The translations under genes were made by a program, and so were the position numbers. The notes beneath the pieces are model-generated. The model saw nothing but the letters and a program-made list of their open reading frames with translations. It did not search any database and was not told where the DNA came from. Below, piece after piece: positions 1 to 6,618 of a DNA stretch of 6,937 nt (position 1 is the stretch's first letter; the number at the start of each line of letters is the position of its first letter). The DNA is from an uncultured Ruminococcus sp. (GTDB lineage Bacteria > Bacillota > Clostridia > Oscillospirales > CAG-272), in the NCBI GenBank assembly GCA_900551005.1, contig URUL01000095.1:1-6937 (forward strand). The letters run 5' to 3'.

Positions 1-26
1 AGTTCAGACGTGTGCTCTTCCGATCT
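1..26. other. Residual Illumina TruSeq adapter (non-genomic)
   Basis: The first 26 bases are identical to the 3' end of the standard Illumina TruSeq read-2 adapter, ending in GCTCTTCCGATCT. The topA reading frame becomes meaningful immediately after base 26. Codon 26-28 reads TGC (Cys) only because its first base comes from the adapter; TopA proteins usually have Arg here, which would be CGC. This is sequencing or assembly contamination and marks a true contig end. Confidence 0.97.
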
Positions 27-1894
27 GCGATATCGATATGAATCTGGTAAATTCTCAGCAGGCACGCCGTGCGCTGGACAGGATCGTGGGCTACAAGCTC
101 AGTCCCTATCTTTGGAAAACGATCAAAAGCGGACTTTCCGCAGGCAGAGTTCAGTCTGTTGCCACACGTCTCATCGCTGAACGCGAAGCTGAAATAAAGG
201 CTTTCGTACCGAGTGAATACTGGACGATAGATGCAGAGCTGAGATCCCGCAAGGCTCATACGATAAAGGCAAAATTCTACGGCACCGCAGACGGAAAGAA
301 GGAGCTGACATGCGAGGCGGAAGCAAACGAGGTCCTCTCGGCATGTAAAAACGGAGAATTCACCGCTGTTTCCGTAAAGCGTGCGCAGAAGAGCAAAGCA
401 CCGATGCCTCCTTTTACGACGTCGTCGCTTCTTCAGGAGGCTTCGAAGCGTCTCGGCTTTCAGTCCAAACGCATTATGAAGGTTGCTCAGGAGCTCTATG
501 AAGGAATCGATCTCGGTGAAAGCTTCGGCGGCTCTCACGGTATCATAACATATATGAGAACGGATTCGCTCCGTATTTCCGATGAGGCGGCTGAAGCGGC
601 ACGCATATACATCACGGGAAAATTCGGAAAAGAATATTATCCGCCAAAGCGCAGAATATTCAAGACGGGTGAGGAAGCACAGGATGCGCATGAAGCTATC
701 CGCCCCGCCGATATGAGCTTTGAACCCGATGCCATCAGGAAATCGCTTACAAGCGATCAGTATAAGCTCTATAAGCTTATCTGGGACAGATTCCTTGCAA
801 GCCAGATGCGCAATGCCGAATTCAATACGCTGAATGTGAAAATAGAATGCGGCGGATATATTTACAAGTCGAGTGAGACGGCAATCAAGTTCAAGGGTTA
901 TCTGCTCGCTTATGATGACGGTGAAACAGAGCTGGGCGAGCTTTATGACATAAGCGAGGGCGACAAGCTCACGCTGAAAAAGCTCGTGCCGAATCAGAAT
1001 TTCACTGATCCGCCCTCACATTATACGGAAGGCTCGCTCATCAAGGTATTCAAGGAAAAGGGAATAGCGCGTCCCAGCACGTATGCCTCTACCATCACGA
1101 CGATCATAGAACGCGGTTATGTCGAGCGCGACAAAAAGCTCCTGAAGACCACACCTCTCGGAGAGGCGATGGTGGAGCTGATGAAGAAGAATTTCCCTCA
1201 TATCGTGGATTATAAGTTCACGGCAAATATGGAGGATGAGCTCGATGAAATAGCGGGCGGCAAGGAAACGTATGAGGAGGTCCTGACGAATTTCTACGGC
1301 GATTTCAAGAAAACGCTGGAGAAGGCACAGAAGCATATCAGCGAAAACAAGGTGGATGTTCCGCTTGAGGAATGTGATATGATCTGTGAAAATTGCGGCG
1401 GGAAAATGGTCATCCGCAAGGGCAGATTCGGAAGATTTGCCGCATGTATCAATTATCCGCAGTGCAAATATACCGTCGCGATAGATGCAAATAATCAGCC
1501 GATCAAGCGCGAAAAGATTGAACCCGAAAAGACGGATATGAAATGTGAGCTTTGCGGAAGCGATATGGTCATCCGCACAAGCCGCTATGGCAAATTTTAT
1601 GCCTGCAGTAACTTCCCGACCTGTAAAAATACAAAGCCGATCCGCGAGCATATCGGCGTCAAATGCCCGAAATGCGGTGCTGAGATAGTGAAGGGCTTCG
1701 GTAAGAACCACAGCGTGTTTTACAGTTGCGAGAAATATCCGAAATGCGATTTTTCTTCATGGGATATGCCGACAAACGACAAATGTCCGAAATGCGGAAA
1801 GCTGCTTTTCATAAAGAAGGGCAAGAATTATAAATACTGCGCCGACAAGGCTTGCGGCTACAGCGAAGCCCCCGAAAAGGCAAAAAAAGAATAA
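27..1894 (+). CDS. topA: DNA topoisomerase I (type IA), 5'-truncated by contig end
   Basis: Type IA topoisomerase that relaxes negatively supercoiled DNA in the cytoplasm through a transient 5'-phosphotyrosine link. The visible frame opens with DIDMNLVNSQQARRALDR, a conserved internal TopA segment, so roughly the first 130-150 residues (most of the Toprim domain) are missing. The ATG at 38 is internal and is not the real start. Numbering from that Met, the catalytic Tyr is Y172 in ITYMRTDS (codon 551-553). The conserved HYTEGSLIK...GIARPSTYA block lies around residues 328-350. The C-terminus carries four four-Cys zinc ribbons: C450/453/470/476, C503/506/523/529, C543/546/564/570 and C583/586/601/606, as is common in Firmicutes TopA. 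It ends in a lysine-rich tail and a TAA stop, followed 17 bp later by an intrinsic terminator. The truncation is technical (adapter junction), not a pseudogene. Confidence 0.97.
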
Positions 1895-1911
1895 AGCCGA
1901 TTTACGGCAAT

Positions 1912-1948
1912 AAAAAACTTCCGTTGCAATCGCAACGGAAGTTTTTTT
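1912..1948. terminator. Bidirectional intrinsic terminator between topA and the minus-strand ncRNA
   Basis: A perfect 10-bp stem CTTCCGTTGC/GCAACGGAAG (1918-1927 with 1932-1941) closes an AATC loop. It is flanked by A6 on the left (1912-1917) and T7 on the right (1942-1948), which can extend the stem. Read on the plus strand it ends topA (stop at 1894). Read on the minus strand, the A tract becomes a U tract and ends the convergent ncRNA unit. Confidence 0.93.
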
Positions 1949-2064
1949 GTATATAAGCAAGACAAGGGGGATTGCCTGCTTTCGGGAAATAACGGGGTAT
2001 CAGCCCCAATCTGAATTTTCACCTGCAAGGCGACTGCGGAACAAAGCACCTATCGTAGCAGCCT
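1912..2064 (-). ncRNA. Predicted stand-alone structured small RNA, about 150 nt (possibly 6S-like)
   Basis: A complete minus-strand transcription unit without a credible ORF: a strong promoter (2071-2099), about 120 nt of body, and an intrinsic terminator (1912-1948). The expected start is near 2063-2064. Hand folding gives a rod. ATAGGC near the 5' end pairs with GCTTAT near the 3' end, and GATAGG can pair with CTTGTC. GCCTTGC pairs with GCAGGC with one bulge. Inside that, GGTGAAAAT pairs with ATTTCCC (two bulges), and a GGGG-CTGATA-CCCC hairpin caps the arm. The stretch between outer and inner stems stays largely open, like the central bubble of 6S RNA. Against 6S: it is shorter than the usual 180-200 nt, and no family-specific sequence was recognised. 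The SRP RNA GGAAGCAGC-type loop, T-box and tRNA signatures are absent. A riboswitch is unlikely because no gene lies downstream on this strand. The unit is sound; the family is unknown. Confidence 0.65.
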
Positions 2065-2070
2065 ATTCAT

Positions 2071-2099
2071 ATCATAACATACAGAGACGGATTTGTCAA
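2071..2099 (-). promoter_or_regulatory. Strong sigma-A promoter of the ncRNA
   Basis: On the minus strand, a perfect -35 TTGACA (2094-2099) is followed by a 17-bp spacer and -10 TATGAT (2071-2076). The -10 is preceded by TGT, giving an extended TGn element. This is one of the best promoters in the window, yet no protein gene follows it. Its strength suggests an abundant RNA. Confidence 0.88.
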
Positions 2100-2129
2100 T
2101 AATTTACAAAAGAATATTTGCCGTCTCAC

Positions 2130-2161
2130 AAAAAAAGTCCCGCGTTACAGCGGGACTTTTT
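2130..2161 (-). terminator. Intrinsic terminator of rplS
   Basis: The stem GTCCCGC/GCGGGAC (2137-2143 with 2150-2156) has a GTTACA loop and is extended by A-T pairs. The A7 run at 2130-2136 reads as a U7 tail on the minus strand. It starts just past the rplS stop codon and separates rplS from the downstream ncRNA promoter. Confidence 0.9.
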
Positions 2162-2165
2162 CAGT

Positions 2166-2507
2166 TCAGATAAGTTCTTTAACCTTAGCCTGCTTACCAA
2201 CTCTCTCGCGGATATAGTAGAGCTTTGCACGACGAACTTTACCGTGACGTGTAACTACTACCTTCTCTACGTTGGGAGAATGAAGCGGGAAGGTTTTTTC
2301 AACACCTACACCGTAAGCAATACGTCTTACGGTAAAGGTTTCGGAAATACCGCCGTTTTTCTTAGCGATAACCGTACCTTCGAAAAGCTGAATTCTTTCT
2401 CTGGTGCCTTCCTTGATTTTGTTGTGAACAACAACAGTATCACCGATCTCGAAAGCGGGGATATCTGTCTTGAGCTGCTCGTTTACAAAAGCCTGAATCT
2501 TGTCCAT
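2166..2507 (-). CDS. rplS: 50S ribosomal protein L19
   Basis: A 113-residue basic protein of normal L19 length; L19 sits at the 30S-50S interface of the ribosome. Conserved family segments are visible in order: QLKTDIPAFEIGDTV near the N-terminus, RIQLFEGTVIAKKNG, ISETFTVRRIAYGVGVE, KTFPLHSPNVEKV, and the hallmark GKVRRAKLYYIRERVGKQA near the C-terminus. The start is the ATG at 2507 (MDKIQAF), preceded by AAAGGAGG at about 10 nt spacing. The frame stays open further upstream to about 2621, but that stretch overlaps the promoter and leader and has no L19 similarity. The gene is apparently monocistronic, with its own promoter (2593-2621), a leader of about 79 nt and a strong terminator. The trmD and rimM genes that often precede rplS in other bacteria are absent here. 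Confidence 0.98.
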   Translation of the reverse strand: MDKIQAFVNEQLKTDIPAFEIGDTVVVHNKIKEGTRERIQLFEGTVIAKKNGGISETFTVRRIAYGVGVEKTFPLHSPNVEKVVVTRHGKVRRAKLYYIRERVGKQAKVKELI

Positions 2508-2586
2508 TTTGAGCCGTCCTCCTTTTGAAATCTGCGGATGTTCATGCGAGCATGCAGCGGACCATCCTGCCTTGCATAATGCAACG
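2508..2586 (-). promoter_or_regulatory. Structured rplS 5' leader (possible L19 leader)
   Basis: The untranslated region between the predicted start site (about 2586) and the rplS ATG can form a stem-loop. GGATG(G)T pairs with ACATCC, enclosing a smaller CATG-CTCG-CATG hairpin just upstream of the AAAGGAGG site. Many Firmicutes carry an autoregulatory L19 leader RNA at this position. The position and hairpin fit, but a match to the Rfam L19 leader model was not tested. The fold is by hand. Confidence 0.42.
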
Positions 2587-2592
2587 TGTAAT

Positions 2593-2621
2593 ATTATACC
2601 ACCAAATTTTGCAATATGCAA
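2593..2621 (-). promoter_or_regulatory. Sigma-A promoter of rplS
   Basis: On the minus strand, -10 TATAAT (2593-2598, perfect) is preceded by TGG, giving an extended -10. A 17-bp spacer separates it from a weaker -35 TTGCAT (2616-2621). It lies in the 130-bp gap between the MFS stop codon and rplS, so rplS can be transcribed independently. No clear terminator follows the MFS gene, only an A/T-only ACTTTTTT-type fold, so some read-through from the transporter is possible. Confidence 0.85.
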
Positions 2622-2640
2622 TAGTTTTTTTGAAAAAAGT

Positions 2641-3972
2641 TTATTTTTTTGTGGGGGCAGGGTAATGATATTTCGGCGTAACGATAGGGAGCAGACGCAT
2701 TATCACAAAAGCCGTGACATAATGCATAAACCAGCAGCCTATGAGCAGCAAAGGTGCAGCCGAAAGCGGGAAGCCGAAGAAATTCAGTGCCCTATCGCCC
2801 ATGAGTGAGGTGAAGAGAGTGCCGAACATCATGCCCGAAAATGCTGCGAGGCTATTGACTATGAGATAAAAGGAGAGATAGTTTGTTCTGTCCTTGTCCG
2901 GCAGATTTATATAAGGAAGAGATGCGATTATGGTATTCAAGACAACACCGAGCACATGCTGAGAGAGACGCACTGCAAGATACAGCCAAGAAGAATTCTC
3001 TTCATTCACAAAGGCATAGACGAGATATGTCGCTCCCTGAAGCACACATGCTATCGCAAGAGCGCGGAACCAAGTATTTTCCGCGATGAATTTATTCCAC
3101 ATCTTGCCGAATACGATGAAGAAGATGAAATATGTGGCATTGATTGCGTTCATGAAGGTATAGCTGATATGCACATCGTTTATCAGATAAGCATTGATCG
3201 TAGCATTCGGCATATTTGTAGTGAATCCGTAGAGGAAAAGGATTATCATACTGCAAAAGAAAGCCTTATTTCTCACCGGCTTTGTGAAAACGTCGGCAAG
3301 CTTTACCTTCTCACCTGAGGTTTCATATTCGTACTCCTTCGGAATACAGAGAAGAAGCGTATCCACCAAGGTGAGTATGTATGAAATGATTCGCAGAGTT
3401 GTCATCATGGAGAGCTGACCGGGTGAACCGGCAAGCTTATCTGTGATGACCGAGCCGATAAGCGCAAAAAGATAAACCGTCAGGCTGTTGATACAGCCGC
3501 TGAACATGAAATAAGTCGAACGCGCGTCCTCTGTCAGAAATTTCGCGTGCCATGCCGAATAACCGGAGCCGAAGAGTGCCGAGATGGAATTTGCCAGCGC
3601 AACGATTATGATGAAGCCGATGATACGGGCACGGTTTTCCCGGACGAGGACAGGGAGAAAGGTTATACCGAGAATATTGATCGTATTTGTGAGGATGCGG
3701 ACGCCTGCGAGAAGCCATTTTCTCCTGCGGAAACGCTCCAGTATTGAAGGAGAAAAGATATTCAGAAGGCATGCGAGGCTCGGAATGAATGTAAGAATGC
3801 CTATGCTGACTACGTCTATGCCGTAAAGCAGAAGGAAGCCTGTATAAAAAACACCGCCGGTGAACTGCGCGGCAATACTTGAAAGTATACCGCTGAGCAT
3901 TATACAGAGTCTGCCGCGCGCATGCTCGTCGCGGGGTGAAAATACCTTTTTAAATGTGCTGAAAAATTCCAT
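2641..3972 (-). CDS. Major facilitator superfamily (MFS) transporter, substrate unknown
   Basis: A 443-residue integral membrane protein with about 12 hydrophobic segments: roughly residues 23-45, 48-73, 87-110, 117-137, 158-177, 192-211, 237-252, 272-290, 302-321, 329-351, 365-391 and 402-425. A central hydrophilic loop with charged residues (about 211-235) divides two six-helix halves, as in MFS carriers. The basic cytoplasmic stretch LERFRRRKWLL (78-88) after helix 2 resembles the MFS loop 2-3 signature. The segment AWHAKFLTEDARSTYF (140-155) resembles the loop found in MFS subfamilies that have a conserved Trp and Arg there. The substrate cannot be read from the sequence. The start is the ATG at 3972 (MEFFSTF), chosen because GAGG lies 6 nt upstream; an in-frame ATG at 3984 lacks a Shine-Dalgarno. 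A sigma-A promoter lies 30-60 bp upstream. The gene is divergent from the germination operon, and linkage to germination is not implied. Confidence 0.88.
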   Translation of the reverse strand: MEFFSTFKKVFSPRDEHARGRLCIMLSGILSSIAAQFTGGVFYTGFLLLYGIDVVSIGILTFIPSLACLLNIFSPSILERFRRRKWLLAGVRILTNTINILGITFLPVLVRENRARIIGFIIIVALANSISALFGSGYSAWHAKFLTEDARSTYFMFSGCINSLTVYLFALIGSVITDKLAGSPGQLSMMTTLRIISYILTLVDTLLLCIPKEYEYETSGEKVKLADVFTKPVRNKAFFCSMIILFLYGFTTNMPNATINAYLINDVHISYTFMNAINATYFIFFIVFGKMWNKFIAENTWFRALAIACVLQGATYLVYAFVNEENSSWLYLAVRLSQHVLGVVLNTIIASLPYINLPDKDRTNYLSFYLIVNSLAAFSGMMFGTLFTSLMGDRALNFFGFPLSAAPLLLIGCWFMHYVTAFVIMRLLPIVTPKYHYPAPTKK

Positions 3973-4002
3973 GGCACACCTCATAGAAATTATTTCATTC
4001 GT

Positions 4003-4031
4003 ATTGTACAACAAAGCTTCGGTTCTGTCAA
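4003..4031 (-). promoter_or_regulatory. Sigma-A promoter of the MFS transporter gene
   Basis: On the minus strand, a perfect -35 TTGACA (4026-4031), a 17-bp spacer and -10 TACAAT (4003-4008). The expected start near 3996 gives a short leader of about 24 nt before the ATG at 3972, carrying the GAGG site. This implies vegetative expression, in contrast to the divergent sporulation genes. Confidence 0.87.
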
Positions 4032-4044
4032 TATAAAAAAACTT

Positions 4045-4056
4045 TTTTCGCGAAAA
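4045..4056. promoter_or_regulatory. Perfect 12-bp palindrome TTTTCGCGAAAA in the divergent intergenic region
   Basis: A perfect inverted repeat 13 bp upstream of the MFS -35 and about 64 bp upstream of the gerA start. It could be an operator for either divergent unit. The palindrome is certain; a regulatory role is a guess, and A/T-rich flanks raise the chance of coincidence. No regulator family is assigned. No clear sporulation-sigma promoter for gerA was recognised in this 147-bp region. Confidence 0.28.
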
Positions 4057-4119
4057 TACAAACGGTATATTTTTCTCTTTTTGCAAAATAATAAAAATAA
4101 AAAACGAAGGTTGCTGCAA

Positions 4120-5577
4120 ATGGGAAATTATGATGATATAAAAGCGGCGCTTGACGAGATATTCGGCGGCGCCGCCGATTTTACGGAAAGGGAGATAAAG
4201 CTCGGGGACCTGGTTTTCTCCGTCATGTATATCAGCAATTATTCTTCTAAAAGGATGATAACGGAATACATCATCGCGCCGATATGCCGCGCGTATGAGG
4301 AGAGGGCACTTTCCTCTCCCGAGGAGGCGATCACCTGCTCGTCCGTTTCGCCCGTCCAAAGTATCGAGCAGGCGAAGGAAGCGATCCTTGCGGGCTCCTG
4401 TTTTGTTTTTTATTCGCGCGAGGGCGGTACGTGCCGCGGTCTTTCCGTATCTACGAAAAATGAAGAGGGACGGTCCGTTTCCGAGCCGGAGACGGAAAAT
4501 GTGATACGCGGTGCGCATGAGGGCTTTATCGAGAATGGGGAGCAGAATGCCATGCTTCTGCGCCGCCGTCTGAAAACGGAGCGTCTGAAAAAGATAGATC
4601 TGCAAATAGGAGGACTGACGAAAACATCGGTTTCCGTCATGTATATCGAAGGTATCGCCGATCAAAAGGTTATAGAAGAAATACTTTCACGTCTGCGTGC
4701 GATCAAGGCGGACAGCATACTCGACTCGGGCTATATCGAGCTGTATATACAGGACGGCAGATATTCGCTCTATCCTACCATCGGGAATTCCGAGCGTCCC
4801 GACAAGGTGGCGGCAAAAATGCTGGAGGGACGCGCCGCGATAATCGTTGACGGCTCGCCGGTGGTGCTGACGGCGCCATATCTTTTCTGCGAGGCGCTTC
4901 AGGTGACAGAGGATTATTCCAAGAGCATTTTTTATGCATGCTTTGTCCGCATGCTTCGCTTTGCCGCGATGCTCGTCGGCATATATCTGCCTGCGCTTTT
5001 CGTAGCGTTGACGGTATGGCATCCGTCGCTTTTGCCTGACGATTTTCAGGGGGCGCTGGCGGAATCGCGTGAGGGTATGAGCTTTTCGATATTCGCCGAG
5101 GTGATACTGATTTTTCTGCTGTTCGAGATCGTGCGTGAGGTGGGACTGCGCATGCCGAAAGCCGTGGGCAGTGCGGTAGGGCTTGTCGGCTCGCTGATTC
5201 TCGGAGAAAGTGCCGTCAAGGCGGGCATCGCTTCGTCTACGGTCATGGTATTCGTTGCTCTTGCCGCGATATGCAATTTTATTGCACCGCCCTATATGAA
5301 TCCGAATGTGATATATCGGCTTTCCATGATCATAGCGGCAGGAGCTTTCGGACTTTTCGGCTTTTCGGCGGCGCTTGCCGTGAGCATACTCTCCTTCTGC
5401 TCGAAAAAGAGCTTCGGCGTACCGTATCTCTATCCCCTGGCACCGCTTGATTTTCGCGCCATGCAGGACAGTATCTTCATGTTCCCCATATGGCAGATGA
5501 AATATTCGCCGTCTGCGCTTTCCGGGAAGAGGATGATACGCACGCACGGAAGAAAAAAGGAGGATGCGGAAAAATGA
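4120..5577 (+). CDS. gerA: GerA-family spore germination receptor subunit A
   Basis: Subunit A of a Ger-type nutrient germinant receptor, which sits in the inner spore membrane. The protein has 485 residues, in the usual 480-540 range. Residues 1-265 form the soluble domain and show two similar halves: SVMYISNYSSKRMITEYI (34-51) and SVMYIEGIADQKVIEEIL (172-189). Family blocks include RGAHEGFIENGEQNAMLLRR (130-149), SERPDKVAAKMLEGRAAIIVDGSP around 224-247, and EDYSKS (264-269). About five hydrophobic segments follow (277-300, 322-340, 349-366, 371-389, 399-427) with the signatures FEIVREVGLRMP (335-346), LGESAVKAG (361-369) and SFGVPYLYPLAP (431-442). The start is the ATG at 4120, with GAAGG 9 nt upstream; the frame extends to 4081 only through an unsupported TTG. 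Its stop overlaps the next start (ATGA), indicating coupling to the gerB-like gene. The C-terminal tail is basic. Confidence 0.95.
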   Translation: MGNYDDIKAALDEIFGGAADFTEREIKLGDLVFSVMYISNYSSKRMITEYIIAPICRAYEERALSSPEEAITCSSVSPVQSIEQAKEAILAGSCFVFYSREGGTCRGLSVSTKNEEGRSVSEPETENVIRGAHEGFIENGEQNAMLLRRRLKTERLKKIDLQIGGLTKTSVSVMYIEGIADQKVIEEILSRLRAIKADSILDSGYIELYIQDGRYSLYPTIGNSERPDKVAAKMLEGRAAIIVDGSPVVLTAPYLFCEALQVTEDYSKSIFYACFVRMLRFAAMLVGIYLPALFVALTVWHPSLLPDDFQGALAESREGMSFSIFAEVILIFLLFEIVREVGLRMPKAVGSAVGLVGSLILGESAVKAGIASSTVMVFVALAAICNFIAPPYMNPNVIYRLSMIIAAGAFGLFGFSAALAVSILSFCSKKSFGVPYLYPLAPLDFRAMQDSIFMFPIWQMKYSPSALSGKRMIRTHGRKKEDAEK

Positions 5578-6596
5578 TGAAAATGCGCAAACGAGACGGG
5601 CTTTCGCTTTCCGCACTTTTCTTTTCGCTTTTTTTCTGCGGCGCTTCGGGACTGTATATCTATGATGTGCGGAATCTGTCATCGCTTGCCCTCTATATTC
5701 TCGTGTCCCTCGTAATCAGTCTCGTCGCCACACTCGGCGCAGGAAAGCAGAGCGGCAATATACGATTGTATTTTGAAAACGGCATCGGAAAAGGCACGGC
5801 ATCCTTTTTCTGCGGGCTTCTTTGCGCGCTGACCGCGGCTTCGCTCGCCTGCGATGCTCTCGCTCTCTGCCTGCGGATAAGCGATGTTTACGGCGGATAT
5901 GAAAGTGCCGTCTTGATTATCATCGCCTTCGTGTGCCTATGGGCAGCGGTGAGCGGAGCAGGTGCTGTTTCCGGAGGTGCACAGATCTGTATCATCATAG
6001 CGGCAGTTCTTGCGCCGGCGGCACTTCTTTCCGAGCCTTCACTAATGGATACCCATGCCATGGATACCCATGCCGACGCATACGGAGCGCTCCGTGCTCT
6101 CGGCGGAATGGGTGCGGTCTTTTGTCTCATTTCGCACACGTACTGCGGCGGAGATCCCGATATCACCGAGGCCTTCGGCGCGCGCTCGAAGGTTCCCGAG
6201 AACAGAGCGCTCTCCGTGCTTGCCGTATCGGGCGGAGCATTTCTTTTGGCTGGGGTCTTTCATGCGGCCGTCTGCGGAGCGCGATATTCCGATGGAATGA
6301 AGATATTTTTTATCTTTGCGCAATGGCTCTTTTCTTTTGTGCGGCTCGGTGCATATGCCTTCACTCTGCGCGACTGCGCCGAAACACAAAGGAGTGCCGC
6401 GACAAAAACAGCGGTATATGCCGTCTTGTGGCTTGCCTGTTCTGCCGCGCTTGCGGCACTTGCCTCCGGAGGATATGCAGAGGGGCTTCTGCTTGAGATA
6501 TCCGCCGTCATTCATGTATTCTTTCTTGCCATGCTCGCGGCAGATGTGCTTTTTCTCTCGAAAAAAAGCCGCCGCGGCGTAACGAAAAAGCGATAA
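5574..6596 (+). CDS. Divergent GerB-like spore germination permease (10-TM membrane protein)
   Basis: A 340-residue, very hydrophobic protein with about ten predicted membrane segments (roughly 11-30, 37-54, 76-100, 111-130, 137-152, 175-190, 211-235, 243-265, 279-300, 306-328). Ten segments, a length near 340-370 and the place directly after gerA all fit GerB, the APC-superfamily permease subunit of germinant receptors. The sequence itself is poorly conserved, so the call rests mainly on topology and context. The start is the ATG at 5574, overlapping the gerA stop by 4 nt, with AAGGAGG 10 nt upstream; ATGs at 5577 and 5583 are alternatives. Residues 158-167 are an exact MDTHAMDTHA duplication in the loop between segments 5 and 6. 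The protein is Ala- and Cys-rich and ends in a basic KKSRRGVTKKR tail. It could instead be an unrelated coupled membrane protein. Confidence 0.62.
   Translation: MMKMRKRDGLSLSALFFSLFFCGASGLYIYDVRNLSSLALYILVSLVISLVATLGAGKQSGNIRLYFENGIGKGTASFFCGLLCALTAASLACDALALCLRISDVYGGYESAVLIIIAFVCLWAAVSGAGAVSGGAQICIIIAAVLAPAALLSEPSLMDTHAMDTHADAYGALRALGGMGAVFCLISHTYCGGDPDITEAFGARSKVPENRALSVLAVSGGAFLLAGVFHAAVCGARYSDGMKIFFIFAQWLFSFVRLGAYAFTLRDCAETQRSAATKTAVYAVLWLACSAALAALASGGYAEGLLLEISAVIHVFFLAMLAADVLFLSKKSRRGVTKKR
6045..6074 (+). repeat. Perfect 15-bp tandem duplication inside the gerB-like gene
   Basis: Two identical adjacent copies of ATGGATACCCATGCC (6045-6059 and 6060-6074). The unit is a multiple of three and in frame, encoding MDTHA twice in a predicted extra-membrane loop. 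It looks like a recent slippage or duplication event that keeps the frame open. Confidence 0.95.
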
Positions 6597-6608
6597 TCCC
6601 ATATAATA
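6582..6608 (+). promoter_or_regulatory. Candidate sigma-K-type promoter for the SleC-like gene
   Basis: AC (6582-6583), a 16-bp spacer and CATATAATA (6600-6608) match the late mother-cell sigma-K pattern (AC, 16-17 bp, CATAnnnTA). The -35 lies in the last codons of the gerB-like gene. The expected start near 6615 leaves a leader of about 60 nt. TATAAT is embedded, but there is no sigma-A -35 at 17 bp. The pattern has few fixed bases, so a chance match is quite possible. Confidence 0.33.
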
Positions 6609-6618
6609 AGGTGAATGC

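Noticed and set aside
38..40. ATG at 38 as the topA start codon
   Set aside because: It falls inside the conserved DIDMNLVNSQQARR segment, which lies well inside TopA proteins. The frame stays open upstream to the adapter junction.
1016..1711. A long minus-strand open frame (231 codons) antisense to topA
   Set aside because: It lies entirely opposite a conserved topA region; its Cys/Arg/Leu-rich composition and lack of a ribosome binding site mark it as a shadow of the real gene.
1858..2049. A minus-strand frame of 63 codons starting inside the ncRNA region
   Set aside because: It starts at GTG with no convincing ribosome binding site, runs through the strong terminator and into antisense topA, and shows no recognisable protein features.
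1949..2064. Cobalamin riboswitch, suggested by AGGTG and GGTGAAAAT-like pieces
   Set aside because: The body is too short, conserved core segments of that riboswitch are missing, and no gene follows on the same strand.
2118..2528. A plus-strand open frame (136 codons) over rplS
   Set aside because: It is antisense to the unmistakable L19 gene and starts within the rplS terminator area without its own signals.
4026..4119. Sigma-E, sigma-G or sigma-A promoter for gerA
   Set aside because: Candidates such as AATACAAA or TATATT in this A/T-rich stretch lack a matching -35 at a suitable distance. A promoter must exist there, but I could not choose one.
3973..4665. Extension of the MFS frame upstream of 3972 toward 4665
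   Set aside because: The extension covers the TTGACA/TACAAT promoter and the opposite strand of gerA, is not MFS-like, and the ATG at 3972 has a proper GAGG site.
4687..5682. A long minus-strand open frame (331 codons) antisense to gerA
   Set aside because: Extremely Arg/His/Lys-rich and opposite a well-conserved GerA protein, so it is a frame shadow.
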